Below, piece after piece: positions 52,726 through 61,941 of a DNA stretch of 64,000 nucleotides; position 1 is the first letter of the stretch, and each line of letters starts with the position of its first letter. The DNA is from G963665925 sp050596425 (GTDB taxonomy: Bacteria > Bacillota > Clostridia > Peptostreptococcales > Acidaminobacteraceae): contig NZ_CP192292.1 in assembly GCF_050596425.1 (NCBI RefSeq), positions 3,720,001 through 3,784,000 of the forward strand. Reading direction: 5' to 3'. Made by a program: the position numbers and the translations under genes. Below the pieces are notes generated by a model. It did no database searches. It had not been told where the DNA came from and worked only from the letters and a program-made list of their open reading frames with translations.

Positions 52726-53964
52726 TTACTCTGATTTTTCCACTGTGTACTCAATCACTTCTTTTCCTGAGAATTTTTCCACATTGACACTGCCTGCCTC
52801 TTTTTGCGGCACTGTGATCACATCTGGATTGCCATCACTGATAAATCTTTTGTGAGGGTTCTTTCTGTAATCGTCCAACCAGTGAATCATCTGGAAGTCG
52901 CCGTCGCCTGATTGAACACGCATGATTGCAAGTGGATTAAATGCCTTGTCATAAACAGACACTTCTGGCTTCCATCCCACCAGTAGAATAGCCTTATGCT
53001 CATAAGGCACCCCTTCAAAAGACCCAGCTGTCACAAGATCATAACGGTCTTGATCCTTTGGTCTCTTTCCAAATGGTAGGGCCAGTGTATCCACCGTGTA
53101 ACCCTCAAGTCGGGCTTCAATCTCCTGAATATTTTTACCGAGGGTTCTTTGAATACTTGCCCCGTCCTGTTCTGTTAAGTCTTCATGTCCATATGAATGG
53201 TTGCCCACTTCAAAACCATTGTCAACAAGCCAGTTGACCTTGTAATCCACATGTTCTTTTTGGCCAAACGGTGTGCCGCCATTTAAGAAGAAACTCCCCT
53301 TGAGGGCCCAGTCTGGATGTTCTTTGTTAAAATCAAGTATGATCCCCAGTGCACAATTGGGATCAATTTTGAGCTCGCCCTCTTCTTCAATCAAGTTAAA
53401 GTTTGAGTTGTTTCCGTCATCAAAAGTTAGAACAATGGGTGTCAGACCAGCAGGTGTATTAATATTGCCCTCCACATAGTCCGAAAGATTGACAGGTCTA
53501 AAACCCATTTCATAATAGGTTTCTAGGTCTTGTCTAAATGACTCCGGCGTTCTCACATAGGCTGAGTTTTTCTTGCCTAGACCATGATACATAACAATCA
53601 TGACTTCTCCCATCTCATTGGGCTGAATGGACTGAATTTCTTCTGGTGTGAGTCTTTTAAAAGCCTGACTTTCTTCTGTGCCTTGCGACTTATCCTCTGA
53701 TGTGTTTTCTGGATCAGTCTGTGTATTGCTCTCAGTTTCTGTATTGCTTTCATTTTCAGTTTGATTCTCGTTTTCAGTGTTCTGATTTTCGGTCTCTACA
53801 GCTTCTTCTTGACCTTCTTCAGATTCTGATGCTCCACTGTCAACAACTTCATTTGTTGGCGCCGCCTGCGCCTGATCATTTGTATTTTCATCCGCACCGC
53901 TACAGCCTGCCATTATAAGACTTAGCGCCAGTACAGTTGTTAGTATAATTCTCTTTGTTTGCAT
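52726..53964 (-). CDS. Polysaccharide deacetylase lipoprotein
   Basis: About 412 residues. Lipoprotein signal with lipobox IMAGC, a low-complexity Glu/Asn/Thr linker (to about residue 100), then a NodB-type catalytic domain: PIVLTFDDGNNSNF (Asp pair), NHSYGHEDL (metal histidines), DTLALPFGKRP. It acts outside the membrane, probably on cell-wall or other N-acetylated glycans. GGAGGAGCT fixes this ATG rather than one twelve codons upstream. Monocistronic, divergent from the DUF4364 gene. Confidence 0.85.
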   Translation of the reverse strand: MQTKRIILTTVLALSLIMAGCSGADENTNDQAQAAPTNEVVDSGASESEEGQEEAVETENQNTENENQTENESNTETESNTQTDPENTSEDKSQGTEESQAFKRLTPEEIQSIQPNEMGEVMIVMYHGLGKKNSAYVRTPESFRQDLETYYEMGFRPVNLSDYVEGNINTPAGLTPIVLTFDDGNNSNFNLIEEEGELKIDPNCALGIILDFNKEHPDWALKGSFFLNGGTPFGQKEHVDYKVNWLVDNGFEVGNHSYGHEDLTEQDGASIQRTLGKNIQEIEARLEGYTVDTLALPFGKRPKDQDRYDLVTAGSFEGVPYEHKAILLVGWKPEVSVYDKAFNPLAIMRVQSGDGDFQMIHWLDDYRKNPHKRFISDGNPDVITVPQKEAGSVNVEKFSGKEVIEYTVEKSE

Positions 53965-54126
53965 AGCTCCTCCAATTCTGTCCATATATTGCATGTTCAT
54001 TTTACACCGCCAAAAAGTAATTTGGAAGGGTATTGCATATTTGTTACCGTATTTTCACTTATCATATGGTATACTGATTATGTTTCGATTTTACCCAACT
54101 GTTAGGGACGCTAGGAGTGACACGTA

Positions 54127-54657
54127 TTGTTTACGAATAACACAGATCGCGAAGTCCGCGATAAACTGACACTTATATATATAATGGCACGTTTTAATGT
54201 GCCCCTTTCCTACCAGCAACTCACTGAGTTTGTCATGAGCCTTGAGCTCATGAACTATTTCACCATGCTTCAGTATTTGACAGAAATGAAAGACACTGGA
54301 CTTATTGAAGAGAATGTGGTTGAAGATGAGGAACTTGTTATGGTTACTAAAGATGGCCATAGAACACTCAGTATGTTTTCTGAGCGCATTAGTGCTTCAA
54401 CTGCTGAAATGATAGAAGCGGCTATCGAAAAGGCCAAGTCTACCATGGCAAAAGAACGTCAAATAAGGGCCAATTTCAAACGAATCAGTGACAGTGAGTT
54501 CAATGTTCACCTTGAAATGCTCGAAGGCGACAACCACCTCATGAACCTAAAGTTTTTGGTCTTCACTCAAGAAAGGGCTAAGAGCCTTTGCGAATCCTGG
54601 AAAAGCAATGCGCCAAACCTCTATGGAGACCTAATACATCAAATTATGAAAGACTAA
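54127..54657 (+). CDS. DUF4364 winged-helix-like protein
   Basis: A 176-residue protein of the DUF4364 family, common in Clostridia. N-terminal winged helix-like part: REVRDKLTLIYIMARFNVPLSYQQLTEFVMS, then LMNYFTMLQYLTEMKDTGLIEE and TKDGHRTLSMFSERI. The start is TTG with AGGAG ten bases upstream. Target unknown. Confidence 0.8.
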   Translation: MFTNNTDREVRDKLTLIYIMARFNVPLSYQQLTEFVMSLELMNYFTMLQYLTEMKDTGLIEENVVEDEELVMVTKDGHRTLSMFSERISASTAEMIEAAIEKAKSTMAKERQIRANFKRISDSEFNVHLEMLEGDNHLMNLKFLVFTQERAKSLCESWKSNAPNLYGDLIHQIMKD

Positions 54658-54675
54658 AAAGAATCAGTTCATAAG

Positions 54676-54741
54676 AAAAGCGTTTAGAATTTCCTTATTC
54701 AACCAACACACTAACAAATAAGGAAACCCTAAACGCTTTTT
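54676..54741 (+). terminator. Long hairpin terminator after the DUF4364 gene
   Basis: AAAAGCGTTTAG/CTAAACGCTTTT and inner TTTCCTTATT/AATAAGGAAA arms around a 17-base loop, with T-run on the plus strand and A-run for the other direction. Confidence 0.8.
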
Positions 54742-54753
54742 ACTATTTCTAGC

Positions 54754-54860
54754 ACTTGCAAAATTACATATCTATGCCCGCATCAAACCCTATACAGACT
54801 TTTGATCCTTAAATATCTATATAGGGTTTGATGGGGGTTCTTGAACGATATTTTGCAAGT
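54754..54860. repeat. Nested 107-bp inverted repeat
   Basis: Outer arms ACTTGCAAAAT (54754-54764) and ATTTTGCAAGT (54850-54860); inner arms CATCAAACCCTATA (54781-54794) and TATAGGGTTTGATG (54820-54833). Looks like a miniature element or structured RNA. One outer arm belongs to the dispersed 26-bp motif. Confidence 0.75.
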
Positions 54861-54865
54861 CGCTC
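54840..54865 (-). repeat. Dispersed 26-bp intergenic motif, copy 2
   Basis: On the minus strand GAGCGACTTGCAAAATATC then GTTCAAG; differs from copy 1 (536-561) at two positions by eye. Confidence 0.55.
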
Positions 54866-56228
54866 ATTTATGAGATTTTTTTGAGTTCGGTCTTTCATGG
54901 GACTTTATGGTCTCCTCAATTTGATTGAGAACATCCTTGTCAAATCTATCTTCTTCCACCATACCATATCTAAATTTATTATAGATTGCGGTGAGCTGTT
55001 TTAGAGGTTTTTCCACCCTCCGCCTTGTAAGGTCTTTTTTTAGAACTTCATTGGGTGTCATATCTTGACTTATGGAAGTGCCCCTTGCCAAGGCTTGTTG
55101 CAAATAAGTTTTATAGAGGCGTCGTATGCGGGGAAGCTCATCGGTATCTTTTGAGAATATAGACCGTGCTTTTTCAACCACAGACATAAGACCTTTCATG
55201 ACTTTTTCTTTTACATACGTCGCAGTGAGCAGACTTTCCCTGTACTCCCCTTCTTCTAAATTGTCCTGATCGGCTTTTCTCTTCTCAATTTTCTTGGTCA
55301 AATAATATGCAAAGCCTAAAAGGACAGCTATCACAATGATTATAAAGGCCCATTCTATATATTGATCCCAGGGTGACGAACCATTTTGGGTTGATTGGCT
55401 GCCAATGTCCTCCTGCATTTCTTCCACCCTGTCACTCCATGACTGAAATTCACCGCTGGCATCTTCTCTTTTCATCCTCAATGCCCGTTCTCTTATTTTA
55501 CCTGAAAACCAAGCGCCCAATTGTGCCACGGGAAGCAGGACAAAACGAACGACCTCTTCAAGCCATCCTAAACTTATGCTTGAAAAGAAAACCGTCAACC
55601 CTAAAATAGAGAGGGTAAGTAGGATTATCGATGTTATATTAAAAGCCAAAACCCTTCGACTTTTTTGCATGATATTGGCGGCGGTTTCCTGGTAAGCAGC
55701 CTTCAAATTCATACTGATAAGATTCATAATCACCGACAGTATAAAAACCACATAAAAAGGTCTTAAGGCTTCTAAATACCATCTTAACTGTCCAATCCCA
55801 ACAGATATAGAAATAAAAAGCATGATCAAAAAAGTTTGGAAGAAACGCTTAAAAAACAAGTGGGTGTTGTCGCTTTCAGTGATAAACTTAATGCCATTCA
55901 TCCACACAATGATAAAATATCCCCCAACAACCATTTGACTGCTAAAGCCCATAGACGCCCCCAACCGTATTCCAATCAGTAGGGAAAATATGATTCCAAC
56001 CAGTCCAATATATCTATATTTCTCCCTCTTTTCGTCGCTAAGCTTAGACAGATAATAGCTCACAAGAACACTGGTCAAAAGTATAGCAGTGGTGAATCCA
56101 AAAATGCCTTCAATGGCAAAGGTGTTGTCAAAGGCCCTAATGACCATGATAAATAGTAAGAAAACCTTCAGGCTGTCATAGACGAATCTTAAAAGGAAAT
56201 TTGTTGTTTTATCAAGCCATTTGAACAT
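54864..56228 (-). CDS. DUF4129-domain membrane protein
   Basis: About 454 residues. Seven or more membrane segments fill the first 220 residues, a further one lies near 295-313, and the cytosolic C-terminus has the DUF4129 pattern RIRRLYKTYLQQALARG...LTPNEV-like TPNEVLKKDL and LTAIYNKFRYG. In many bacteria this is the tail of a transglutaminase-like protein next to DUF58 and MoxR; here no transglutaminase domain is present. The ATG at 56226-56228 has AGGGGGA upstream and lies within the end of the DUF58 gene. Probably part of a membrane complex assembled by MoxR. Confidence 0.72.
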   Translation of the reverse strand: MFKWLDKTTNFLLRFVYDSLKVFLLFIMVIRAFDNTFAIEGIFGFTTAILLTSVLVSYYLSKLSDEKREKYRYIGLVGIIFSLLIGIRLGASMGFSSQMVVGGYFIIVWMNGIKFITESDNTHLFFKRFFQTFLIMLFISISVGIGQLRWYLEALRPFYVVFILSVIMNLISMNLKAAYQETAANIMQKSRRVLAFNITSIILLTLSILGLTVFFSSISLGWLEEVVRFVLLPVAQLGAWFSGKIRERALRMKREDASGEFQSWSDRVEEMQEDIGSQSTQNGSSPWDQYIEWAFIIIVIAVLLGFAYYLTKKIEKRKADQDNLEEGEYRESLLTATYVKEKVMKGLMSVVEKARSIFSKDTDELPRIRRLYKTYLQQALARGTSISQDMTPNEVLKKDLTRRRVEKPLKQLTAIYNKFRYGMVEEDRFDKDVLNQIEETIKSHERPNSKKSHK

Positions 56229-57372
56229 AAATTTCCCCCTCTTCCTCACTGTCTATAAGCGGTTTATGGATACGAATACGACTGTTTAGCATTTCTAAAG
56301 TGTCACATTGTGCAAGGAGGACAACGTTCAGATTGTAACCAGCGTCAGCCATATGGTTTAAACGCATGATTAGGTCATGGGTCAGGGTCTCAGTAATAAA
56401 AAACACAGTGTGGTGGGACTCGTAAATTCGCTCATAAAGCATAAGCATTTCTAAAGCGGACAGTTTGTTGTACTCTGACAACTTAGCCAGTATCTCCAAA
56501 AGAACCACCCTGTGTTTATGCGTGTTATCAGGGAGAATGGCCTGGCCTGTCTTTGCAGACTGAACAGCCGCTGTAAAGGTCATGCCTACCGGGACTTTTT
56601 CCTGGCTTGCCGCCTCAATCATACTTGCTGCCACACTGATTAAGTCTTCAAAGCACGTTGGACATTTATACTTCCAGTCTATTTTGAAGTGAGCTGTGTT
56701 CAAGAGAATCATAAGGGCGGGATCGGCTTTATAATCAAACTGCCCCACCATCATTTGTCCCTTTCGCGCTGTCGCCTTCCAGTCAATTGAATGAAAGGGG
56801 TCATTTTGTGTATATTCTCTGAGTCCTATTTTTTCAATGGGATCAGGCATGATCCACCTCTTAACAGACACGCTTCCATCGGGCTTGTTTGGTATGAAGC
56901 CAAGATTTGAAAGAGGTTTGACCTTAGGATAAACAATCAACTCATTTGGAACGTAAAAGGTGCTCTGGGCTGTTTCAAGTCCAAACCAGTCTCCAGCGCG
57001 CATATCCACATCACAAAATGTATAGTGACCTCTTTTTTCACAAGTGAGTTCATATATTTTTGTCAGCTTTTGATAAGAAAAGAGGGATGTGATTGATATA
57101 TGGTCATAACGAGAAAATCCCTTGGCCTTTTCAAGTTTCTGGTTCTTTATGGTTAAATGTGCCGGATAGGCCGCTGCCATACGCAACCATGGCAGAGGCA
57201 AAATTTTGTGGTTGAGCAGTTCCACCTTCATGGTCACAGACTGCCCTGCATAGAGACGTTTCTTGTCAAATGTCCTATTGTAGTCTAAATGAAGAAGGGC
57301 ATTTTCCTTAAAATACTTCAAAAGCCCATAGATCACTGCCAAGGCCAAGACAACTGATAGTATCGTCCGCAT
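56212..57372 (-). CDS. DUF58-domain protein
   Basis: A 386-residue protein with an N-terminal hydrophobic segment, then the DUF58 pattern: GLREYTQNDPFHSIDWKATARKGQMMV followed by a vWA-like region with LMILLNTAHF. DUF58 proteins are encoded beside MoxR ATPases and act in cell-envelope or metal-cofactor assembly. Eight bases after the MoxR gene. Confidence 0.82.
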   Translation of the reverse strand: MRTILSVVLALAVIYGLLKYFKENALLHLDYNRTFDKKRLYAGQSVTMKVELLNHKILPLPWLRMAAAYPAHLTIKNQKLEKAKGFSRYDHISITSLFSYQKLTKIYELTCEKRGHYTFCDVDMRAGDWFGLETAQSTFYVPNELIVYPKVKPLSNLGFIPNKPDGSVSVKRWIMPDPIEKIGLREYTQNDPFHSIDWKATARKGQMMVGQFDYKADPALMILLNTAHFKIDWKYKCPTCFEDLISVAASMIEAASQEKVPVGMTFTAAVQSAKTGQAILPDNTHKHRVVLLEILAKLSEYNKLSALEMLMLYERIYESHHTVFFITETLTHDLIMRLNHMADAGYNLNVVLLAQCDTLEMLNSRIRIHKPLIDSEEEGEIYVQMA

Positions 57373-57380
57373 AGGATCAC

Positions 57381-58331
57381 CTACAGTTTTTCTGTTGGCA
57401 CAGGGGCCTCTTTTAAAATATGCCTAATAACATCCTCAGATTTGCGTCCAGTAACAACTGCATTAGAATTGAGTATCATTCTATGTGCCAAGACAGGCAC
57501 GGCCATTTTCTTCACGTCATCAGGCAGTACATAGTCACGTCCTGAAATAGCTGCCGCCGCCTGTGCTGCCCTGAATAAGGCCATTGACCCTCTCGGGCTG
57601 ATGCCCAGTTCTATTTCAGAGTGTTCACGTGTTGCCTGGACGATAAGGATTAAATATTCCATAATTTCTTCTGAAACTCTGACACTTTCAAACACACCTT
57701 TTGCCTCTTCAAGGTCCTGACTTGTAATAACAGCTTGAAGATCATCCAGGGGACTTTTGACTTTGAAGCGTTTAAGAATTTCTAATTCTTCAAGCAGACT
57801 GGGATACCCCATGCTAAGCTGCATGAAAAATCGGTCTAGTTGGGCTTCAGGCAGGGGAAATGTTCCCTTTGTCTCCACGGGATTCTGGGTGGCTATAACA
57901 AAAAATGGTGCACTCAATTTGTGGGTTTGCCCATCGACTGTGATTTGTTTTTCCGCCATGGCTTCAAGTAAGCTCGACTGTGTTCTTGGTGTTGCCCTAT
58001 TGATTTCATCCGCAAGGACAATCTGGTTCATCAGCGGTCCCTTTCTAAATTGAAAAGCCCCTTCCTTCTGATTATAAAAATTGATACCTGTTAAGTCAGA
58101 TGGCATTAAGTCAGGAGTAAACTGAATTCTAGAAAAACCCGCACTCATAGACCTTGAAAGGGCCTTTGCCAAAACGGTTTTACCCATGCCAGGCACATCT
58201 TGCAAAAGCACATGCCCATCGCACAACATGCTTATAATCATCTGATCTATAATTTCATCTTTTCCTATTATGACTTTTTGAATGTTTTCCTTTAAAGTTT
58301 GTCGCAGTGCTCTTACTTTTTGCATCGACAT
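57381..58331 (-). CDS. MoxR-family AAA ATPase
   Basis: A 316-residue AAA ATPase. Walker A GMGKTVLAKAL (in LLQDVPGMGKT), Walker B IVLADEINRATPRTQSSLLEAM, sensor IATQNPVETKGTFPLPEAQLDRFFM and LGISPRGSMALFRAAQAAA. A chaperone-like partner of the DUF58 protein. AGGAGGC precedes the ATG. Confidence 0.9.
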   Translation of the reverse strand: MSMQKVRALRQTLKENIQKVIIGKDEIIDQMIISMLCDGHVLLQDVPGMGKTVLAKALSRSMSAGFSRIQFTPDLMPSDLTGINFYNQKEGAFQFRKGPLMNQIVLADEINRATPRTQSSLLEAMAEKQITVDGQTHKLSAPFFVIATQNPVETKGTFPLPEAQLDRFFMQLSMGYPSLLEELEILKRFKVKSPLDDLQAVITSQDLEEAKGVFESVRVSEEIMEYLILIVQATREHSEIELGISPRGSMALFRAAQAAAAISGRDYVLPDDVKKMAVPVLAHRMILNSNAVVTGRKSEDVIRHILKEAPVPTEKL

Positions 58332-58607
58332 ATGTACGCCTCCTGATCTCTGTTGCTCGTTTTTAATACATTCCCCTGCATTTATTATACAGAGAATTTT
58401 CAGAATATTGCATAGGGGACGATGTGATATTTCTTAACAATTGTTCATATTTTAAACTTAAATGGATCAGATATAAAAGCGGAAATATCATGACAAAGCG
58501 TCGCAGAACCATATGTACCTGCAATTTTGTTTATGTAGTTTGACCTTCGGGTATTTTATCCATGCAAAGATCCCTAGTCAATACAATGTATTAAGTGAGG
58601 AGGTCCA

Positions 58608-59021
58608 ATGAACCTAATTGCATACATGTCTTTCAATGGAAACTGCGAGGAGGCTATGAACTTCTACAAGTCTCTACTCGGTGGTGAGATCACCATGCTT
58701 ATGCGCTTTGGTGAAGGTCCAGGCGATATGCCTGTAAGCGATGCATACAAAGATAAAATTATGCACGCACAACTGGAATTTGAAGGCAATATCTTATACC
58801 TTTCTGACACTTGGGAAGGACAGAAAGTAAACACTGACGGCAATATCAGCCTCAATATCAACTTTGATTCTGAAAAGGGGCTTGAAGATGTTTACAATAC
58901 CTTGAAAGAATCAGGACAGGTTACCATGGCACTCGAGGACCAATTTTGGGGCGCCAAATACGGGTCTGTTATTGATCAGTTCGGGATCAGTTGGAGCCTG
59001 AACTATAGCAAATCCGAATAG
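58608..59021 (+). CDS. VOC-family (PhnB-like) protein
   Basis: A 137-residue protein of the glyoxalase/bleomycin-resistance superfamily, PhnB type: YMSFNGNCEEAMNFYKSLLGGEI and MHAQLEFEGNILYLSDTW and FWGAKYGSVIDQFGISW. Function unknown; some relatives bind metals or antibiotics. AGGAGG before the ATG; own terminator. Confidence 0.85.
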   Translation: MNLIAYMSFNGNCEEAMNFYKSLLGGEITMLMRFGEGPGDMPVSDAYKDKIMHAQLEFEGNILYLSDTWEGQKVNTDGNISLNINFDSEKGLEDVYNTLKESGQVTMALEDQFWGAKYGSVIDQFGISWSLNYSKSE

Positions 59022-59035
59022 ATACTTTAAAAATC

Positions 59036-59078
59036 CTTCTGAAGATCCTAAATCCGGATCTTTAGAAGTTTTTTTTTT
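59036..59078 (+). terminator. Terminator of the VOC gene
   Basis: CTTCT-AAGATCC/GGATCTT-AGAAG stem (59036-59048 with 59056-59068), followed by ten T. The rest of the gap to 59388 (about 310 bases) is AT-rich with no gene; no clear operator seen. Confidence 0.88.
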
Positions 59079-59388
59079 GAGGAAAAATCAAACACATGTT
59101 TAGAATAAGACGTTCTTTTATAATATTCTACCACTAATTATGATATAACTGTAACAATTACTATATAATCATAAATCACCCTTTACTTTACCTTCCTCCC
59201 CACGTATAATTACCACAGAACTGAAATATATTCGAAATATTGTAAAGATTGACTACAGTTTCACAATTCATCATTCTCAAGAGACTTGCAAAATTCTCAT
59301 AAAAATTGATAATCACTGCAATAGCAGTTTTTATATTTAGTGTCTGTAAAAAGATGCTTATATTAATCTATTTTAGGAGGGTTCTATA

Positions 59389-60795
59389 TTGGAAAATGTA
59401 AACGTGAACGAAGCACCAAAAAAGAACAGACGTCCATTTGGTTTCTACGTTTGTTCTATTGTATTTATGCTTGAGAGAATGGCTTACTACTCAGCTAAAT
59501 ACCTGATTTTTGTCTTTGTATCTGCAACAATTTTAAGTGGGGGCTTAGGATTGACAAAGGTACAAGCAGCACTTATTCAATCTAATCTTGTTGCCTTTAC
59601 CTACCTTGCACCTGTCTTTGGTGGCTATATAGCTGACCGCTATATTGGTGCACGCTATTGTATCCCGGTTGGACTAGCACTTATGTCAGTTGGCTACTAT
59701 GTTGGTGGCGCTGCGACAGGTGTGGCTGGAATGAATATCATGGTTGCCCTGGTTGCCATTGGTACAGGCCTATTTAAAGGCAACACATCAGCCATTACAG
59801 GGTCTTTATTTGAAGACAAAGAACAGCTTGACTCCGCATTCTCTGTTCAGTATTCCTTTGTTAATGTTGGCGCATTTATAGGCACAACTGCGGTTGGTAT
59901 CTTGGTCGCTAGCACATTCGCAAACGGCGACGTTCAAGGTTATCGACAAGCCTTTAATGTCTCAAGTGCAATTTGTGCTGTTGGTGTTGTTTGGTTCCTA
60001 TTCGGTATGCGTTTCCTTGGGGAAGCTGGTAAAAAACCTTTTAAAGCGGGTAAGCACACCACAGAAGAGGCAAGTGTTGATTCAAACAAAAGCCTAACAA
60101 AATCTGAAAAGAAGCGTGTTTTTGCTATTGTCTTAGTATCTCTTTTCTCAGTTGTATTCTGGGTATTCTGGTATTTAACATATCTAGCTGCTTACGATTT
60201 TGGTGGAGCCTTTGTTGACATGAACGTGAATGGCTTTGAAGTGCCTTTGTCATGGTTTGATTCTTTAAATGCATTCGCATGTATCGCACTTGGCCCACTC
60301 CTTGGTATGCTTTGGTTCAAACTTTCAAAACGACCTCAGGGGGATTTAAGTCTATTTAAAAAACTTGCTTTTGGTCTTGGTTTCCTTGGCCTAGCATTCT
60401 TAATGCTTGTTTTAGCTGAAATTTCAAGGGGCATCGGAGCGCCTGAAACAGCAAAAGCCAGTCTGATGTATCTATTTGCATTCGGCATTTTGCTAACAAT
60501 CGGCGAGATGTTCTTCTCTCCTCTTGGGAACTCATTCGTTACAAAATATGCACCAGGAAAGTTGTTTGGTGTCCTCATGGGTGTATGGACTTTTGCTTCA
60601 TTCCTTGCGGGCAAGTCATATGCATACTTATATGCAATCACGACACAATACTCTGTGATTCAGGCTTATACAGCAATTCCTATCATTCTTTTCGTCTGCG
60701 GAATTATTCTTTTCGCCTTTGACAAGAAGCTTACAAATCTTTTAGAAGATGATGAAGAGGAAAATGCGGAACTTATTGCAAAGCAAGCCAGCTAA
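59389..60795 (+). CDS. POT/PTR-family proton-dependent peptide transporter
   Basis: A 468-residue transporter with about 12-14 membrane segments. The family motif ExxERxxYY appears as MLERMAYYSAKYLI, and GGYIADRYIGARYCIPVGL and GTGLFKGNTSAITGSLF are PTR2 signatures. Imports di- and tripeptides with protons. Start is TTG with AGGAGG eight bases upstream. Monocistronic. Confidence 0.88.
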   Translation: MENVNVNEAPKKNRRPFGFYVCSIVFMLERMAYYSAKYLIFVFVSATILSGGLGLTKVQAALIQSNLVAFTYLAPVFGGYIADRYIGARYCIPVGLALMSVGYYVGGAATGVAGMNIMVALVAIGTGLFKGNTSAITGSLFEDKEQLDSAFSVQYSFVNVGAFIGTTAVGILVASTFANGDVQGYRQAFNVSSAICAVGVVWFLFGMRFLGEAGKKPFKAGKHTTEEASVDSNKSLTKSEKKRVFAIVLVSLFSVVFWVFWYLTYLAAYDFGGAFVDMNVNGFEVPLSWFDSLNAFACIALGPLLGMLWFKLSKRPQGDLSLFKKLAFGLGFLGLAFLMLVLAEISRGIGAPETAKASLMYLFAFGILLTIGEMFFSPLGNSFVTKYAPGKLFGVLMGVWTFASFLAGKSYAYLYAITTQYSVIQAYTAIPIILFVCGIILFAFDKKLTNLLEDDEEENAELIAKQAS

Positions 60796-60821
60796 AAACT
60801 AGCTTTTATTGAATACACTTG

Positions 60822-60866
60822 CAACCTGTAATTGAGACATAGTCATGTCTCAATTACAGGTTTTTA
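60822..60866 (+). terminator. Terminator of the peptide transporter gene
   Basis: Perfect 18-bp stem AACCTGTAATTGAGACAT (60823-60840) with 60845-60862, loop AGTC, then TTTTT. Confidence 0.93.
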
Positions 60867-60895
60867 TATTTCGGGCCATTTCAAGATTTCATATA

Positions 60896-60971
60896 GAGAT
60901 TGCTAGCCTACAATATATTGATACTTACCAAGATATGTTCCTATATATTGTAGGCCGGTAACAAGAATCTC
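60896..60971. repeat. Long inverted repeat between transporter and regulator
   Basis: Outer GAGATT (60896-60901) and AATCTC (60966-60971); inner CCTACAATATAT (60907-60918) and ATATATTGTAGG (60943-60954). Similar in size to the hairpin at 54754-54860 but different in sequence. Confidence 0.7.
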
Positions 60972-61042
60972 TAATTTAATAAGCGTCTCTTACCTATTTT
61001 GTGTATAATATAAGTACATACCAGACAGGTATTGAATAAGGT

Positions 61043-61068
61043 AAGCGACTTGCAAAGTGTTATTCAAA
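61043..61068 (+). repeat. Dispersed 26-bp intergenic motif, copy 3 (diverged)
   Basis: AAGCGACTTGCAAAGTGTTA then TTCAAA. Shares GCGACTTGC and the TTCAA end with copies 1 and 2. It is followed by CTATAGAT...ATCTATAG arms. The remaining upstream sequence has TATAAT (61173-61178) but no clear -35. Confidence 0.4.
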
Positions 61069-61217
61069 TGGCTCTATAGATCACATCTGAATTTTTGATT
61101 TATATATATCTATAGGACATAATCAAGCCTTGAATTCGTAAGTTTATAAGTATTCCAGGCTAATATTTAGATTATAATGAGAGAAATATATTGAGAATGG
61201 GTTAAAAGAGGGGTAAT

Positions 61218-61763
61218 ATGATCAGTGAAATATCGCAAAAAATAAAGGCGCTACGGAAACAGCAAAACCTGACATTGAAGGATCTCAGCCAAAAGTCTGG
61301 ACTTTCCATCAGTTTTTTATCACAAGTTGAAAACGGCTCCACATCACTTGCTATAGTGTCTTTAAAGAAAATATCCGATGCACTTGATGTGCCTATCGTC
61401 TTTTTTTTCAACGACCATGAGGAGCACACTTATGCGGTGAAAGCCGAAGAACAAAAGGTTTTTAAGATGGAGGGCACCCCTTCTGAGTTTGTTCGAGTAA
61501 GTGGTGACTTTCCCAACCGTACAATGGAAACCTTAATTGTAACCCTTATGCCTGAATCCTTACACGGTGAAGTTATGACACACCCTGGTGAGGAGTTTGT
61601 TTATGTGCTAGAGGGTGTTATTATAGTGACTATTGATGGAACAGAGCACTTACTCAAGGCTGGTGACAGCATTCACTATCCATCTACTATTCCTCATGTT
61701 TGGAAAAATCCGCTCAAACAAAATGCAAAGGTTCTCTCCACAACATCACACCGAATTTTTTAA
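61218..61763 (+). CDS. XRE-family regulator with cupin domain
   Basis: A 181-residue protein. Residues 3-60 form a lambda-repressor-like helix-turn-helix (LTLKDLSQKSGLSISFLSQVENG), then a C-terminal cupin_2 domain (HPGEEFVYVLEGVIIVTIDG, GDSIHYPSTIPHVWKN). Such proteins sense a small ligand in the cupin and control nearby metabolic genes. It stands between a peptide transporter and an aldehyde dehydrogenase, either of which may be a target. Confidence 0.87.
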   Translation: MISEISQKIKALRKQQNLTLKDLSQKSGLSISFLSQVENGSTSLAIVSLKKISDALDVPIVFFFNDHEEHTYAVKAEEQKVFKMEGTPSEFVRVSGDFPNRTMETLIVTLMPESLHGEVMTHPGEEFVYVLEGVIIVTIDGTEHLLKAGDSIHYPSTIPHVWKNPLKQNAKVLSTTSHRIF

Positions 61764-61884
61764 ATGATCGATATGCAAAATAACATTCAAAAGACATCGC
61801 CACACTGTATATATTAATAATCAAAAATTATATGTATGGTCTGGTGAGGACATGAACCTGTAATTTTGCAAACGCTTGAAACAC

Positions 61885-61928
61885 AAACAGGTCTATACTC
61901 CCTACAGGAGATATAGACCTGTTTTTTT
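61885..61928 (+). terminator. Terminator between the XRE gene and the aldehyde dehydrogenase gene
   Basis: AAACAGGTCTAT...CTCC/GGAG...ATAGACCTGTTT stem followed by seven T on the plus strand; weaker T-run for the minus strand. Confidence 0.8.
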
Positions 61929-61941
61929 ACTTTTGTACCAT

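Noticed and set aside
59230..59388. CodY box before the peptide transporter
   Set aside because: AATTTTTATGAGAATTTT resembles the consensus only with several mismatches and wrong spacing.
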